Assembly (NCBI RefSeq): GCF_000004075.3
Contig: NC_026655.2
Location: forward strand, 3,844,001 to 3,908,000
DNA: 64,000 nucleotides
From: Cucumis sativus
Taxonomy: Eukaryota; Streptophyta; Magnoliopsida; Cucurbitales; Cucurbitaceae
Direction: 5' to 3'
This document shows positions 47,401 to 60,950 of the stretch, in pieces. The position numbers and the translations under genes were made by a program. The notes below the pieces were generated by a model. It was not told the origin of the DNA. It worked only from the letters and a program-made list of their open reading frames with translations, and ran no database searches. The first letter of the stretch is position 1; each line of letters opens with the position of its first letter.

Positions 47401-50400
47401 TAGTCAAACTCTCGCTTTCATGCTTCAAGTAGCTTCTTCCCTCAAATGGCCGCAGCTGATAATTAAAACAACATGACTTCAATCTCAACTTTAGTCCTTA
47501 TAATAAATTTGAGAACTTGGGGTAGGGCTAGCTTTTAATTTCCTAGTTGATTTCTTCTCAAGATTCAACCTTTTTGAAATCTTGGAGTATTTAGCGAATT
47601 TATGTTTGATGGGTTTATTTCTAAAATTATTATTGGACTATTTTTAAAATTTGATTAATAATATGTACACCAATTCTAACCTTCTTTAACTTATAAAGTT
47701 AATTCAAATTAGAAAAGTCATACTATGAAATTGTTAAAATGGTCACAAATATATTATATGAATTTAAAATGATTGATTATTTATATAGATTAAGAACATG
47801 CGTTATATGGGAAAAGTAAATTAGTTGATGGTTTTGATTTCTATACCTTTCTTTTAAGCAAGTTGCATAAACTTTTAGTATTATAATGATATAGGAGATC
47901 AATTAGGTAGTAATTGAGAATCAAAAGAGTAGTTCAATGATTGTAAAAATGATTTATTCCAACCAAATCAATGCATATAATATATATTCAATTTAGATGT
48001 TAAAAGCTTCCTTTCTATTATTAATTATTATATACCCACAATTTTATATTTTGAAAAAATTAATTACATTTTTTAAAATAATAAAATAAATTAATTGCAT
48101 ATCTCAATTTACTATAAATTTTAAAATTGAATCAATTACGTTTAAAACATTTTTAAGTTTAGATTGAATATCGATTTCTAAATAGCTATGACTTTGTAGG
48201 TTCTTTGATAAAGAAATAAAGAAAAACGTCAACATTCTAAAAACGCTAACCAATGGAGACATTCCTTTTTATTAATTATTTAATTGCTTTTATAAAAAAA
48301 ATTAGAAAAAAAGGAAATATTTAGAGAGGTTTTGTAGTTATAATTAAAAAAAATGTAAACTGTTAGGGGACACATCATGACATGGGTGCCATAATCTCAC
48401 CACAACATGAAAAAGTCTTTGGTCATTTTTCAATTTGCTTTCATTTCACATTATTCAATCATAGTTTAATTTAAACCATGACATCTTTATTTATATATAT
48501 ATTATATATATATAATACACATACATTCATTAGAATATATAATTCATCCATCATTACCAAACCTTAGGGTTAATTTTTCAATTAGATTAAAAATGAGAAA
48601 GGGAAATGAAATTATTTTCGTATTTTAGTCTGTTTTGCTATACTAAATTGAATCGTCCTTAAATGCTAATATTACTGTCCAATTAAATACTAACAAATGT
48701 AATTTATATAGTACACGAGTAAAAGTCAACTTGACAATCATAATTTGATGACGTAAATACGAATGCAAATTAAAGAAACTTCCTGTAACGTAACCTCGTT
48801 TTCTTTTTTTGTTGGGTGTCTAGAATATTCGTGTAAAATGACAATATTGTTAATGAAAAATAGGTTGATATATATTTTAAATAATTAGGGCAAAATGAAA
48901 TAATGGAAAGGTTGATGCATACTTAACAAAGAAACAATGACCCTACATGACATCCCAAAAGAAAGAGGATGAAAAGAAGGCTTTTTGCATGGCATGTGGG
49001 ATGCCTTACAAAGATTAGGGCATCACCAACTAACCAATCAATATCAATTCTAAGCCATGTTCCATGCAAAACAATGCAATACTACTGCTCATTGACCTTA
49101 TGCTTATGCTGCATTAATATTATTCGATTATTAAAATTTAATTGAGTTCTTAAACTTATACAAATATGGACAAATCAAACTTACGTAATTGTAGAGATTG
49201 TAACAATTGTAACAATTTTTACGAACTATTATAAGTTTGAGAACGCGATTTTTTTAAATTAAAGTTTGATGGTGTAATTATTACAACTACCACGATACAT
49301 CGAGTGATGTAGGATGACTTTTTCAAATCTCTCTCTCAATTCCTCAACCAATAATCTATTTAATCATCTTCAAACATCATTTGGTTCATACCCCTCAATG
49401 AGTGGAAGAATTATATAGCCAAACAATGGTGGGGTTTTCAACCCTACAAACTCTAATATATATATATATATATAGAACTTTGAAAAAACATATATAAATC
49501 AATAATGATTTCATCTTCATGATATGAGAGAGAGAGAGAGAGATTAAAAAAATTATATAGAAGATGGGTATTGTTTGCAATTGAGTGAACATGGACCAAA
49601 CTATTTGGGTTGGCTTAAGGTGCATGGTACCACCATAAAGTATACCCTAATAATTTGAATATCATAATTTCTCCAATGAAAAATTCCACTCTTTTAAGTA
49701 TATTGTCTAAGAGGGAAAAAAAAATAAAAGGTTTTAATCATTATTCATGTGTATAGAATAATAATAATGTTTATTAAAGTATTGCATTTTTGTATATATT
49801 AGAAATGACAATCTATTATTTAAAAGTTGTGTTGTTTATCTTTAATTTTGAAAATGAAAAAAGAAATTGAATTATATTATAAAAGAAAAAAAAAAGTAAA
49901 ATTTGTCTTCAACCTATATTTTTTAAAATTTAGTTTGATTTTAATTTAATTACAGTTTCACCTTTGAAATATAAATTTTGTTTTTTCAATTTAGTCTTTT
50001 AATTGCACGAGTAAAAATGTGAGACTTTATAATTAACAAATCAATTACAAAGGAAAACTAAACCTAAAACAACTTAATGACCAGAACTACAATATCGAAT
50101 GATATTTAGAAATTAAAGGCGTATCAGTAAAGGATAAGTAATGAGAAGCTTTTGACACACCACTCCTTAATTTAATTTCATCCATAAAATTAATTATTGG
50201 AGACAAAAAGTTGAATAGAGAATAGTGTCCAAATTTTTTTTTTTTTAAATCCTCTCTTTGTTGTCTTTTGACTATTAAAGAGAAGTTCATATCCACTTTG
50301 TTGCATTAAGAGAAGTTCAACATTAATTTAGGTCACATTATAAAGGCAACATATAGGGGTGGAGGTTGAACCATAATTCTAGGCTATCCCTAATGCTAAA

Positions 50401-52965
50401 TGGCTAAATGCCATGCCATGATACTTTATGTCTTTTTCCATTTTTTAGTTGACTTTTATGAATATCTTTAATTATATCGTTATTTTAAACGTTGTACGAG
50501 AAGTTTTCACAACTAGTTTTCTTTTAGTTTTGTTTAGTTCAATGCAACACGATTGTAAAAATTTTAAAAAAAATGGAAATTGGAGATCAAGAAGGTTGAG
50601 TTGGCAAGGAGAGGATGTTGGGAGTTGGTTTGCCAGGGCATAAGAATCCAACAGCATCTTTTGTTGCACATGATATGAATCAAAACATATACTTTGTTAC
50701 CCTAGTTTGGTTGCAAGTTTGTTTGAAGAAATAATTGAGACATAATAAAGAAGTATCGGTTGAGTTAAGTAGATGGACGTGAATATAATTCGAGTTTGAG
50801 TACTCTTAGAATGAATGATTTTGAATGGATTGGTTGGTGCATGTCCCTATTAAACTTGTGAAGGCTTTGCTCAAAGTTAGTTTTTGGATGTGTGGTTGGC
50901 TTACAAAAGGGAAAAGCTGCTCATAACTCTAAACATAATGCCAACTACCTCAACATTATTGTTACTTTGAAGGGGGTGAGAGTGGCACTTTTGGGATATG
51001 ATCCAAGTACTTCACTTTTCTTTTTATAAATTTACTTTTATTAAATTGAATTTTGTGTGTTTCGATGATTGATCTTTGTAATTTGTTCGACGGTACCTTA
51101 TATATGTATTATATTGTTGGTGTGTGAATTTTGTACGCATCTGTTGTCTCCATGGTCCTTCGTGGACTTGACCTCCAACCACTTTTCGATCCTCAAGTCT
51201 ATTACATCATAATGCCTAAATTAGTATAGAGACCAAATAGTTTAAGTAAACATACAGTATGGTCAAAGTTTTTCTTTGAAAATTACTTACTCTTCCACTC
51301 TTGAGCCATCAAATAGTGTTATTTCTAATATTCCTTTTCTCTAACCTACATGTAGTTATGTGCAAACTCCAGTGATATCAAGTTTGTTATAATGATCAAT
51401 CTTATGAAGTGTGCTCGATCTCTTTTCAATCACACGCTTGGATGATGAGTCCAAAACCTAAGGTTGGGTTTCTTAGACTTGGGTCCGCCTATGCCTATAG
51501 ATAAGACGAACTTCAAACCTTGCCTCGGGCCAACCCCTATATATATTTTGAAGGTGTTCTAAAGAAAAAACAAATAAATTTGGATATTGATAGGGGGAGG
51601 AGAGAGGAGATTAAATGTAGTGACATATTTTTCAAAGTATTCATAAATGATGTTCATGAAGGTTGTAATAGAGATATAGGGTATTAAAGGAAACACAACA
51701 TTGGAGCATTGAAAGAGGTTGGTGAATTGGCAGTTAAAAAGAAGAAGAAAAAAAACTCCCATAACTAAATTCCTGTCTTATTGGACTTTGCCTTCTCACT
51801 CTTTTATTTTCCTTTATAATTTTGGATGAAAATATGAATTCACAATATATATATATATATATATAAATTTTATTTATATGGCTACTAATTAATAAGTAGG
51901 CTATAAAAACTTCAACCATATGGATGTTATAAAATTCTTATGAATAGTCCCTATTAGAATTATTTGCTTTTATTGTTGGTTGGAAGTGGCTTTCATTCGT
52001 CAACTTCATAAAACACGATAGCATGTTATCGAAAAGCTTAATAAAAATTAGATTAATTTAATCGTCCAACTACAAAAACTAAATTTACGATGCTTTTTTT
52101 TCTCTCATGATAGATAATGTTTGTACTTTAAATATTCGAAGATAAATAATAGAACCATCAATTTTATTATGGTCAAATTAATTATTATACAACAAATAAT
52201 TATTATTTGCCGCATTGGTTGATATGGAATCAGTGCATAATTGACTATTATTGAAACAATACATTATTCTTTTTTTTTAAGAAACTACCACATGACTTTA
52301 TCCATTTATTAAAAAAAAATCTCTCATTCATTGTCTAATAATAGTGAAGTGCAAATTTAGTGGCAAAGATTTGGAAAAAGTTTGATAATTCAAAATGTTT
52401 AACTAAATTCAAATTATAAATGATAGAGATTAAGTTCTAATGTTTTTCAAATCATAAAAAATAGAAGGAATGTTAGGTACAAAGTTGACTATCCGAATAA
52501 CGTTTTTTCAACCTAAAGCGTTCTAGCCATTATCACAACATTGTAGATCAGTTTTCATCCAACATTCCAAAGGATATCCACTACAAGATTGGTTTCAAAG
52601 TGTTTACGAAAGAACGAATGGTTATATATTGTAACTTCAGTTGGATAACATTTTTCAAAACAAAGGGTTTGTTGTAATTTAGCCTTGGAAACAATCCATC
52701 ATGAGAGAGACAACCCAAGAGAGATTATTGGAAGAGACAAGGATTGTAGAAGTGAAAAAAACAGAGCATATAACATTTTTCATTCGTTCATGTTTGTTTA
52801 ACCAAAGAAGATTATAGATCAAGAAAAACTGAGGTTAGAAATTGATCCTTTAATGCATAAAAATCCTTTCAACATCAGGGGCCAAACTAACATGTAACAC
52901 TGTTTCCATTCATACAAGAAGATATACCAAAAAGATGCATGAAAATGCCTCTCAAGTTTACCTTT
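47400..52965. other. 5.5-kb gene-poor AT-rich region
   Basis: No coding exon, tRNA or recognised transposon. There are (TA)n or TA-rich tracts near 48498-48525, 49457-49472 and 51846-51865, and a (GA)n tract near 49526-49542. Its left edge is the far promoter of LNG; its right edge is the 3' flank of the FCP1-like gene. Confidence 0.5.
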
Positions 52966-55900
52966 TCAGTTCCATTGGAAAGAATTGTTATTCTCCTGAT
53001 CATTTTTTCGCTCAACAAAATATATGATCCGTCTATAAAACTTCCAAGACGCGTTCTTTTCTGTAATGGGACGTTGGCCAAACCGATTCTGCTCAACGTA
53101 TTTTTGAACGTTTTCTGCCATGGATAAACCTTCCAGAAAAACCCGAAGATCGCCTCCCGGTCCTAACATGAATCATTAATCATAAGAGATGACTGGCAGT
53201 AGTATAGTTTAACAAAAATATACCAGGAATCGTGCAGCAGCAGTAAGATAGAATAAGAAAAGGGAATATATTTGAAAAATTGGAAGGAAGTATCAGAATG
53301 AAAGTTTGTGTAGAAGATGGCTTGCTAGAAAGTAAGGGTCTAAGACGTGAACTATGGATAAAAGAGCATTGTGCTATTTTATAGCTTAGAAGCAGTTAGT
53401 TACCTAAAGACGTATCGTCAGTATCCCTAAACCGATATGTTACAGGAAATATTGCAGTGTTTGCCTACACAATAACAAGCACCCGAAAACGAAGAATGCC
53501 TTGTTAGCATTAGATTGGAGTGCAGAGAATGGGAAAGTACACATTCTTATTCAGAAAACGACACAAGGAACTAACCGGATTGCACAATGCCTTGTGTGGG
53601 GAATCATCCAACAGTAGGGTGTTTGATGCATTGAACTCTCGTGGCTTGAGGTATTTCCACAGTTTTTTTATTTCCTTTAAGACTAAAGGCTTGTGCTTGT
53701 TCTCTACGGTAGAGAACGTGGTGTCAGTACAGTGTGATTGATCCTGTATAGAGCAGTGTTAGAGAACCAAAAAGAAACGGCCTGATATCAATGATTTAGC
53801 AGAAGACATTACTTTTGGATGATTGCACACTCATATGAAATGGATTAGGGAACTGAATGATCAATGTTTTCCCAAAACCTGCATGACCCTCTTTAATCAA
53901 TATTTATGATAGATAGAGTTCAGAGAAATAGTTTTAATAAAGTGTCTTGTGCCAAATATAAATGAACTAATACGAGTTAAAGACTTGTAGAAAAACTGCT
54001 GGCCACTAAACTACAGAGTTGAATATACTGATGCCAGCCGGCAAGAAAATACCATGCATGACATTGACAAGTGCTAAATGGTGTCAGAATGAGATATAAC
54101 CAAATGAGAAACTATGCAGTATCAAATGACATTATTTGGTTCCATTTGTTTCAAATCCTCCTAAGTTCAAAATATTGAAGCATAATGACAAAGGCATCAA
54201 CAGTCTTTCGAAACTTAAGCATAAGGTGTAAAAAAAGTCTGAATGTAATATAAAAACTATGAAATTATGACACATGAAATGAAAAAAGAAATAAAGAAAT
54301 AAAGGGCTATATGACCTTCATGGGGGCCGCTAGCAGTCAAAAAATGTCATGGACTTAATAAATAACTTATGTAGTGGTCACCTACCTAGGATTTAGGACC
54401 CAAATATTATAAAATTAGACGAATTTTTTCATGAGATTAGTCGAGGTGCATGTAAGCTGGATTAGACACTCACAGATATCATAGTGAAAAAAGAGGAAGG
54501 GCTTTATCAAAGAAATTTATGCTTGTTATATGAATATACTTGTTTCTTATAAAAAAAAAAAAATTATCAAAGAAATTGTGTAAATATTTAGATATTCCCT
54601 TCTTTTTATATTGAAAAAAGACTCCTCTACGTACATTCCCTTCTTTTGCATCACCTGATATCGGATGCCTCCCTTGCACCATGCCTAGGTGAACGTTTTA
54701 AATCCATGAACATACTTGAGGGAATCATTCTATCAATAGATATTCTAGCCAACTAGATAGAAAAGAGGCCTAGAAAACTTTACAAAAAGAAGAAATGCCT
54801 ATTAACCTTTTAGAAGCACCAGAGGTTCCATACCTTTCAGCATTAGTCCAGAGTCAAAGCTTCATGTGAAATAATTTTGAATCAATGTACAATAATAAGC
54901 ACATTATTTTTTTTTTTTTGGAACAGAGACAAGCACATTATTTACATTTCATATTTCAAGAAAGAATGAAAACTGTGATATGATTGATTCAAAATCCACC
55001 CTCCCCCAGGTTCATATATGCATATATTCATATATATTTATATAAATAAACTTTTAAAAGAAACTGCCAAACATTATTTGGAGGTTGTAATATATGATAC
55101 TAGGGGTAGAAAAGAAATAGAGAGAGAAACATAGACTTACCCAGCAAAATAGTAATTTTTCTCTATAGTCTCTCATTAGAAAATCTATCACCATGTCCAC
55201 ATTTCTCCTGAAAAATTGTTGGACGCGTTCAGGAAAAAATCATATGAAAAAGTAGGCTATCTTAGTGAAATGACCAAGTGAAACAATGCACAAAATAATT
55301 TGCAATTCACAACCAGACGAAGCAGGAAAAGTAAAGTGTAAAAAAAATTAAGTTGTCAATTGAACATTACCGAGTTCTTGACGACCAAACACCCACCTCG
55401 AATCTTTCAAAACAAAACTTAATAAAATCATCACAAAATGGCCTCTTGAACACTGTAGAAAGAAACAAGGCAATTCACTATTGAAGTTTTTAAGGAAAAT
55501 GAAAAATAAAGAATGTAATTGTCAATCATTACCTGCTTTTTGTCTTATTATAATGTCTGGCTTATATCCAGGTGGAACGTAACAAATAAAATCTGCAAGC
55601 AGTCCATTTACATCAAGAACAAGAAGCTTCTTCGTTGTAGATCCAATTGAATCTCCTTTCTCTGAAGTATCCAAAACCAGCGGTGGAGTTTCCTCTTCAG
55701 CCATAGCATTAACAACACTGCTTGTCTCACCAGAATCAGTGAAACATACAACTTCTTCCTTGGCAGTTTCAGCATTTTCCAGTCCTGGAGGCACACAGGA
55801 AGGAGTTGACATAATCAGTTCCTTGATCGTTGAAGCTTCATCATCATGCTCACCAAATGAACAGCAAACAGAAGCTTCCTCCACAGGGCCTTCCACGATC

Positions 55901-56580
55901 TTTTCTGAAGCATTATTACCAAATGTGTCATTTATTTGTTCTACATCTAAACTTTTCAAAGAACCATCCCCATCGTATTCCAGCTCATTACATGGCAAAG
56001 GATAATCAGGGTCAGAGAGTTTTTCTCTAGAATGAACATCCTTCTTCACATCTATCATCTCCTTGCTCAGTTCTTGGGCGACAGTGTCAATGTTTCCTTG
56101 ATCAGATACCTCATGACCTCTCAAACCACCTGGATCTTCAGAGATCCCAGAGTCTTCTTTGTAAGCATTCATAGAACTTGGCTCTTCCATTTCAACACTA
56201 TATCCAGCAACATTTTGTTTTACTTCTGCTGCATTCAGGATAAGATTATAAGAACCATTAATATTTTCATTCTCTGTATCCGTATCCTTTGACAATTTTT
56301 CATCATCATTATGCTCCTTTTCATGAACATTCCCTTTTAGATTACATATCTCTGGAAGATTTTTTCCTGTTTCAGACTCCAACTTCGAGCACATAACTAA
56401 CGTGGCATCTGGAGAAGGATCTTTTTCAAACAGAATTTTATCCATTGAAGATGCAAATTCAAAACCAGAACAAACACTACCCGTATTGTTTCCTTCAGAA
56501 GCATCATCAAACTGTTCTTGCTTTCTCTTTTTCATTTTATGCTCCAACCCTTCGTTTGTATCACATGCTGAAATATCCAT
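52966..56580 (-). CDS. FCP1/SCP-like HAD-family protein with altered catalytic motif
   Basis: Six exons on the minus strand: 56580-55533, 55452-55371, 55207-55141, 53743-53576, 53464-53404 and 53162-52966, giving 540 aa. The first about 310 residues are an acidic, E/D/S-rich, low-complexity extension with no recognised domain; it begins MDISACDTNEG and carries an early KMKKRKQ basic patch that could be a nuclear signal. The FCP1-homology (NIF) domain then runs to about 510: LLVLDVNGLLAD at 319-330, VFKRPFCDDFIKFCF, VGVWSSRTRRN, and LLLDDSPHKA with D445/D446. SCP/FCP1 phosphatases use DxDx(T/V). Here the second Asp is Asn (D323-V-N325-G), so classical CTD-phosphatase chemistry is doubtful. I recall the same change in related plant proteins. 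Start chosen at the first real ATG; the frame upstream opens with TTG. Confidence 0.88.
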
Positions 56581-56599
56581 GACCAATATTTCCAGATAT

Positions 56600-57620
56600 T
56601 TTGCAGAAATCCCACTCTATATCCTCATAAATTCAAAAGGTCAAGTTCTTTGAGAACTCTCAAGTATTTCCTTGAAGGAATTTTCTCCTACCTGATGTAT
56701 AAATAAAATAATAAGGTCATCAAAATCAGAATATCTATCTCGTTTCTATGCCTAGTCATAGATATCTATCACTAAGAAGCCCTATAGCCTAACTTCTCTG
56801 GATCTTTGTTCCTTTTCTAACTCCAGTTAAAACCCAGCACAGGGTCATTAAAAGTAAAATGTTTCAAAGCACAGCAGCTTACAAAGACATTATTTGTTTT
56901 ACTTCAGAACTACAACAAAGCCATTAATACATGTAATCAGGCATATACCAGAAAAAGAAAGACAATAAAAGATCAAGGAGCTGATTCTAAACTATTTCGG
57001 CAAATAGCAAGATAAAGGTTAATCTTGAAGTTACTTACAAACGCAATTGCAAAACTCCCTTTCTAAAACTCAGAATGTCCCATTTCAGATAGATTCACCC
57101 TCTTATTGTCCTCAAAACACCACAATTCCTCACTTCTTAGTAAAAATCAAGTGCCAATAAGCTCAGACGCAGTCAAATCGAAGTCAAAATCAACAACAGT
57201 AACAATTAAACGAGCAAAACTCAGATAAAGTCTGAACAGTCATGGGCAAAGATAGTCTTCCAAATGAGCATCAACAAGCAGGACAAGTCAAACCCATCTC
57301 AAAACAAAGAAAACCCATTTGAATTCCCATCAACACTTGACCCAATAATGAAAAAAAAAAAAAAAAAATTAGCATGGGAATTAGGTAAAAGCGAGAGAAA
57401 GACAAAGAGACTTAACAGATCGAACATGGGATCAGATGAACAAGCAATGAACTGTAACTATTGGCAGGACAAAAAAGAAGAGTGTGGCATTGAATGTCGT
57501 TGGATGGCAGCTCAAAATTTCTCTCCTTTTGTTGGATGTAGCGCCGTCGTTCTTCTCGCGGGCAGCCCATTTGCGCATCGGCGGCTCACTGACCATCAAT
57601 CTTCTCCTCTGATTTTTTTT
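56600..57620 (-). other. 5' region of the FCP1-like gene
   Basis: Probably a 5'UTR with one or more introns: an acceptor-like TAG/CAG lies shortly before the ATG, and a GC-richer block at 57470-57600 looks like the first exon/promoter. A plus-strand frame across 57264-57668 is low-complexity and not supported as a gene. Confidence 0.4.
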
Positions 57621-58590
57621 CCTTTTTTCTTTTTCTTTTCTTTTTTCTTTTCATTATCAAATATATAATATGCTTTTCATACCCTTCATATCTTCTACAA
57701 CGTGACGGTTTAACTGATAAAGTTTATATTTTTATATTTATCTATGCATACATTTTACTTCTATTCAACTTTAAAATTCACCGTCAACATATCTCAACAA
57801 GAGAAGATAAAACAGAAAAAAACAGTCAAAACAAATATAACTTAAATTGTTATAATACATATGTTAGCAAACAAAATATATGTGATTCGAATCTTTCAAA
57901 TCATTACTAAAACAAATAGAAAAGAAAGTAAAAAAAAAAAAAGTTATAGATAAAAAAGAAAAAAACAGTTGTTTAACATGAAGTTATTTTAGGGTTTCTT
58001 CAAGAATATTACTTTACAAATATCGACATTTGGTGAAGAATGATACGTATGGGTAGTAAGTCTCACATTTTCTATAGTATCTAAAATCAAAAGAATAGCC
58101 AATAAACAATTTTCAACGAGTGTTTTTTATACAAACTTATATTATTAAACTATTGAACTTTTATAAGTAAATTTATTGTTTCATTTTGAAAACCTCTATA
58201 TGAAATTTATAATTATATCAATTTGCTTTTTTAATCGTCCCTCTCATAAAACTGAAATTTAAAGAATTCTACACATGTAAAAACTGTAATTTAATTTGTT
58301 CATTCAAAATTTAGTACTTAAACTTGAAAGTTAATTATAAAAATCACTGATTAGCTCTGTAATTACAGATATAGAAAGATGAAATGCCATCCCATCAAAT
58401 TATAATATAATTAAAGACTAAAAGGTTTTTAATTCATCTCATGAATAAAGAAAATAAGATGTCAAATCAATTGTTGTCCACTCCTCGGCTTATCCAGCCT
58501 AAAATATAATTCCAGTAGTGAATGAGCTTCTCTATGTTTCCAAACAGGTTCTATGATAATGGTCCTTTAGTTTCATTTGCTTTATTACAA
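57620..58590. other. AT-rich spacer
   Basis: Nothing recognised between the FCP1-like gene and the duplicated rhomboid segment. Confidence 0.5.
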
Positions 58591-59395
58591 ATTTGAATAC
58601 AAAAAGGTGAAACACATGGAACAGAAATTTCAACGAAATGGTATGCTATGTTAATGTGATTCATGTGAATAAAGAGATCTGCCAAATTGTCCCTTAGTGG
58701 ACTGCTATTAGGCAGTCAGTGTGACATATAGTGACTAACTATATCATAGTGTTAAATCAACAAAGCAGGTATGTTATGAAATGTAAATGTATTAAACGTA
58801 AGAGTGAGAGGTTGAGAAAGAAGTTGGCGAGCATTATTGCATCAAACATAGTTTCGAGTATGGAAGTTCTTCTGATATTCAGAAAGGGCATGGATTGAGG
58901 CTGGAAATGCAGTACCCCACAGGTGGATGGATCTTGAAATTTGGTTGTCATTCTGCAGTGAACATACAAATTTTATGAATTTGCCTAACAGGAGGAGATC
59001 AGCTATATGTGACAGAGAAGAGAACTCAACATGGAGTTGGATAGAAAAGTTTAGTCAACATCGTACCTCTGGTAGCCTCAACATGTCCACTCCAATGATA
59101 AAACTGCCCGTAATGAGACCATCAAGAACTCTTTCAGGATTTTTCATAGTAAACTGTGAATCTTTATGCTGTTTAGAGTTCTGCATACGAGTAAGATGGC
59201 AAGAACAGGTCTGAAGAATTTGATACTGAGCGTCGAATTTGGGAAGAAGAATATATGAAGCAATATGAGAGCATTTACGGCTCCACTCACACCCTAAGTG
59301 ATAAAGCAAAACGAACACCAATGATTATTCAAATTCTAATAAGTATATTGATGTTTGAAAGTCGAATGTGATCAGTAAAATGTATGTAAGGTTAA
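58590..59395. repeat. Left copy of a 0.8-kb segmental duplication
   Basis: Collinear with 60950-61745. Shared landmarks include AAATTTCAACAAAATGG-like words, GGCATTAGGCAG, TTTTATGAATTTG, CCCTAAGTGAT and GTTTGAAAGTCGAA, with many substitutions and small indels. It covers the last three exons of the rhomboid gene and their introns. Confidence 0.85.
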
Positions 59396-60472
59396 AGGAA
59401 CAAAGTCTCATATCCAACCAAATAAGAACTTTCCCCAAATAATCAACTTTGTTTATCAGATGCCAAGCATCCTCCCCGTTGTTAAAAGGACTATAAACAG
59501 TTTAATTGTATTCAATAATAAAGGATTCACCAAGCCGTTTCAAATGTAGAAGGTTACGAAATTATTTTGGTATATGATATAACTTAAAGTAACCCATTAT
59601 ATATAATAACAATGCTAATCCTAAAATAACAAAGAATGAAGTTTCATAACAGCAAGCAGTAAGAGTCTATATGCCATGGGGGACACCTAAAATACAATGC
59701 TAGTGCCTATGAAACAGAAGGCATCATCATGTTATCCCTACAATTGTAAAAATCAGGTTCCAAAAATTTCAAGAACTCCCAATATCAAATGATAACCGTT
59801 TGTGTTATAATATTTACACAAAACCCATATAATATTTAGTGAAACTGCACTAACTGGGTACAAAGAAATTAAAGTGGCTGAACTGATCTAACCAAGTTAG
59901 AAGTTTCACAATTTCCTCATGCCATTTCCAGTAGTAATCAACACAACAATTGTTCTTCGTTTGCAAACTTCAACAGAACAATACAATTGGGAAAATCCGA
60001 ATGCACGATGTAAAAATGAAATTCTGGACACAAAAGGACTTCACGTTCTTCATGTATGAATTCGTTTATACATGCAAGGAGTTAAATTGTTCTGATAAAA
60101 CAGCCAAAGTTGGAAAAAGAATAAACACATTACCTGCCTCCCCATTGATGATCAAAAGCTAGTTTCAACTCAGACCTAATTTGTTCTAGACTCTTCCTGA
60201 AAAGGGTATTTGAAGTATTGAAGATGAATCGCTTTCCGGCGGCCGGAACTGAGAGAAACCCATAAATTTTCTCGGCAAAACTTGGATGAGAACTCCATGA
60301 ACGGGAGTGATCCTGAAGTGGGCGAGTGAGGAATGAGGGAAAGAGGTGAGTTTATGGGTTCTCACTTGTGTGGCAAAAGAAGCGTAATTCTTACAATGTC
60401 GAGAGTTGGAGTGGGAAAGGAATTCGAGAGCCTTGATGCAAGGATGCGAGAAAGAGAAAAGAGCCTGTTCAT
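58840..60472 (-). pseudogene. Partial, decayed duplicate of the rhomboid protease gene
   Basis: The 5' part (60472-60134) resembles the first exon of RBL12-like genes. It starts MNRLFSLSRILASRLSNSFP and ends in a block with NTSNTLFRKSLEQIRSELKL before a donor at 60133. These pieces lie in different frames, implying frameshifts. The middle exons are missing between 59400 and 60130. The 3' part has a 105-base exon at 59293-59189 (GVSGAVNALILLHIFFFP), then a mini-exon ending at 59067 whose preceding AG acceptor is not preserved. The final exon starts at 58952; there GSAHLGG has become RSIHLWG and the stop codon is displaced. Loss of the catalytic-His motif context and of the middle transmembrane exons makes it non-functional. 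It lies directly downstream of the parent gene. Confidence 0.8.
59400..60130. other. Interior of the pseudogene lacking the middle exons
   Basis: AT-rich, no trace of the four middle exons that the parent gene has at 61897-63450 or further right. Confidence 0.5.
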
Positions 60473-60479
60473 GTTTTCC

Positions 60480-60950
60480 TTGATGATGCGTTTAGCCTCC
60501 AAAATTTGCTCTTTCTTGTAGTTTTTTTCTTTTCTTGAAGAAATTTAAAGACTTAAAATAACGTGTAACAAATCCTTAAGCTTCCTCTTTTTTAATATAC
60601 TTATAATGTACATTCAAAAAAAATTCAATGTTAAATTAAATAAAGTCTAGTTTGGATGAAAACAGTTGATGTTTTGTATAAAAAATGTCCATAAACTTAA
60701 AAAAAGAAACTTAAACATATTGTTATTGTTAGCAATATGAACATACTTATTCGTTTAAGAAATATCTTTGAACTTCCAAATAGAATTAATATCATTAACC
60801 TTACAAAAAGAAAAAAGTTTAACAGTAGTAAATACAGTGATCAAAATCTCTCATTAAAGCTTACCAAAACGATAAACAAACAAATACAAAAGAATATATT
60901 TGGCTATTAACACACTTTATCTACTGATGTACAACCTTGTCAAAACATGC
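60480..60950. other. Spacer between pseudogene 5' end and rhomboid gene 3' end
   Basis: AT-rich, nothing recognised. Confidence 0.5.

Noticed and set aside
48940-49040. Apparent GACATCCCA / TGGGATGCC hairpin considered as a miRNA precursor
   Set aside because: The pairing is short and imperfect and matches no plant miRNA I know.
57264-57668. 134-codon plus-strand frame
   Set aside because: Lysine runs and poly-phenylalanine from A- and T-rich tracts; overlaps the 5' region of the FCP1-like gene.
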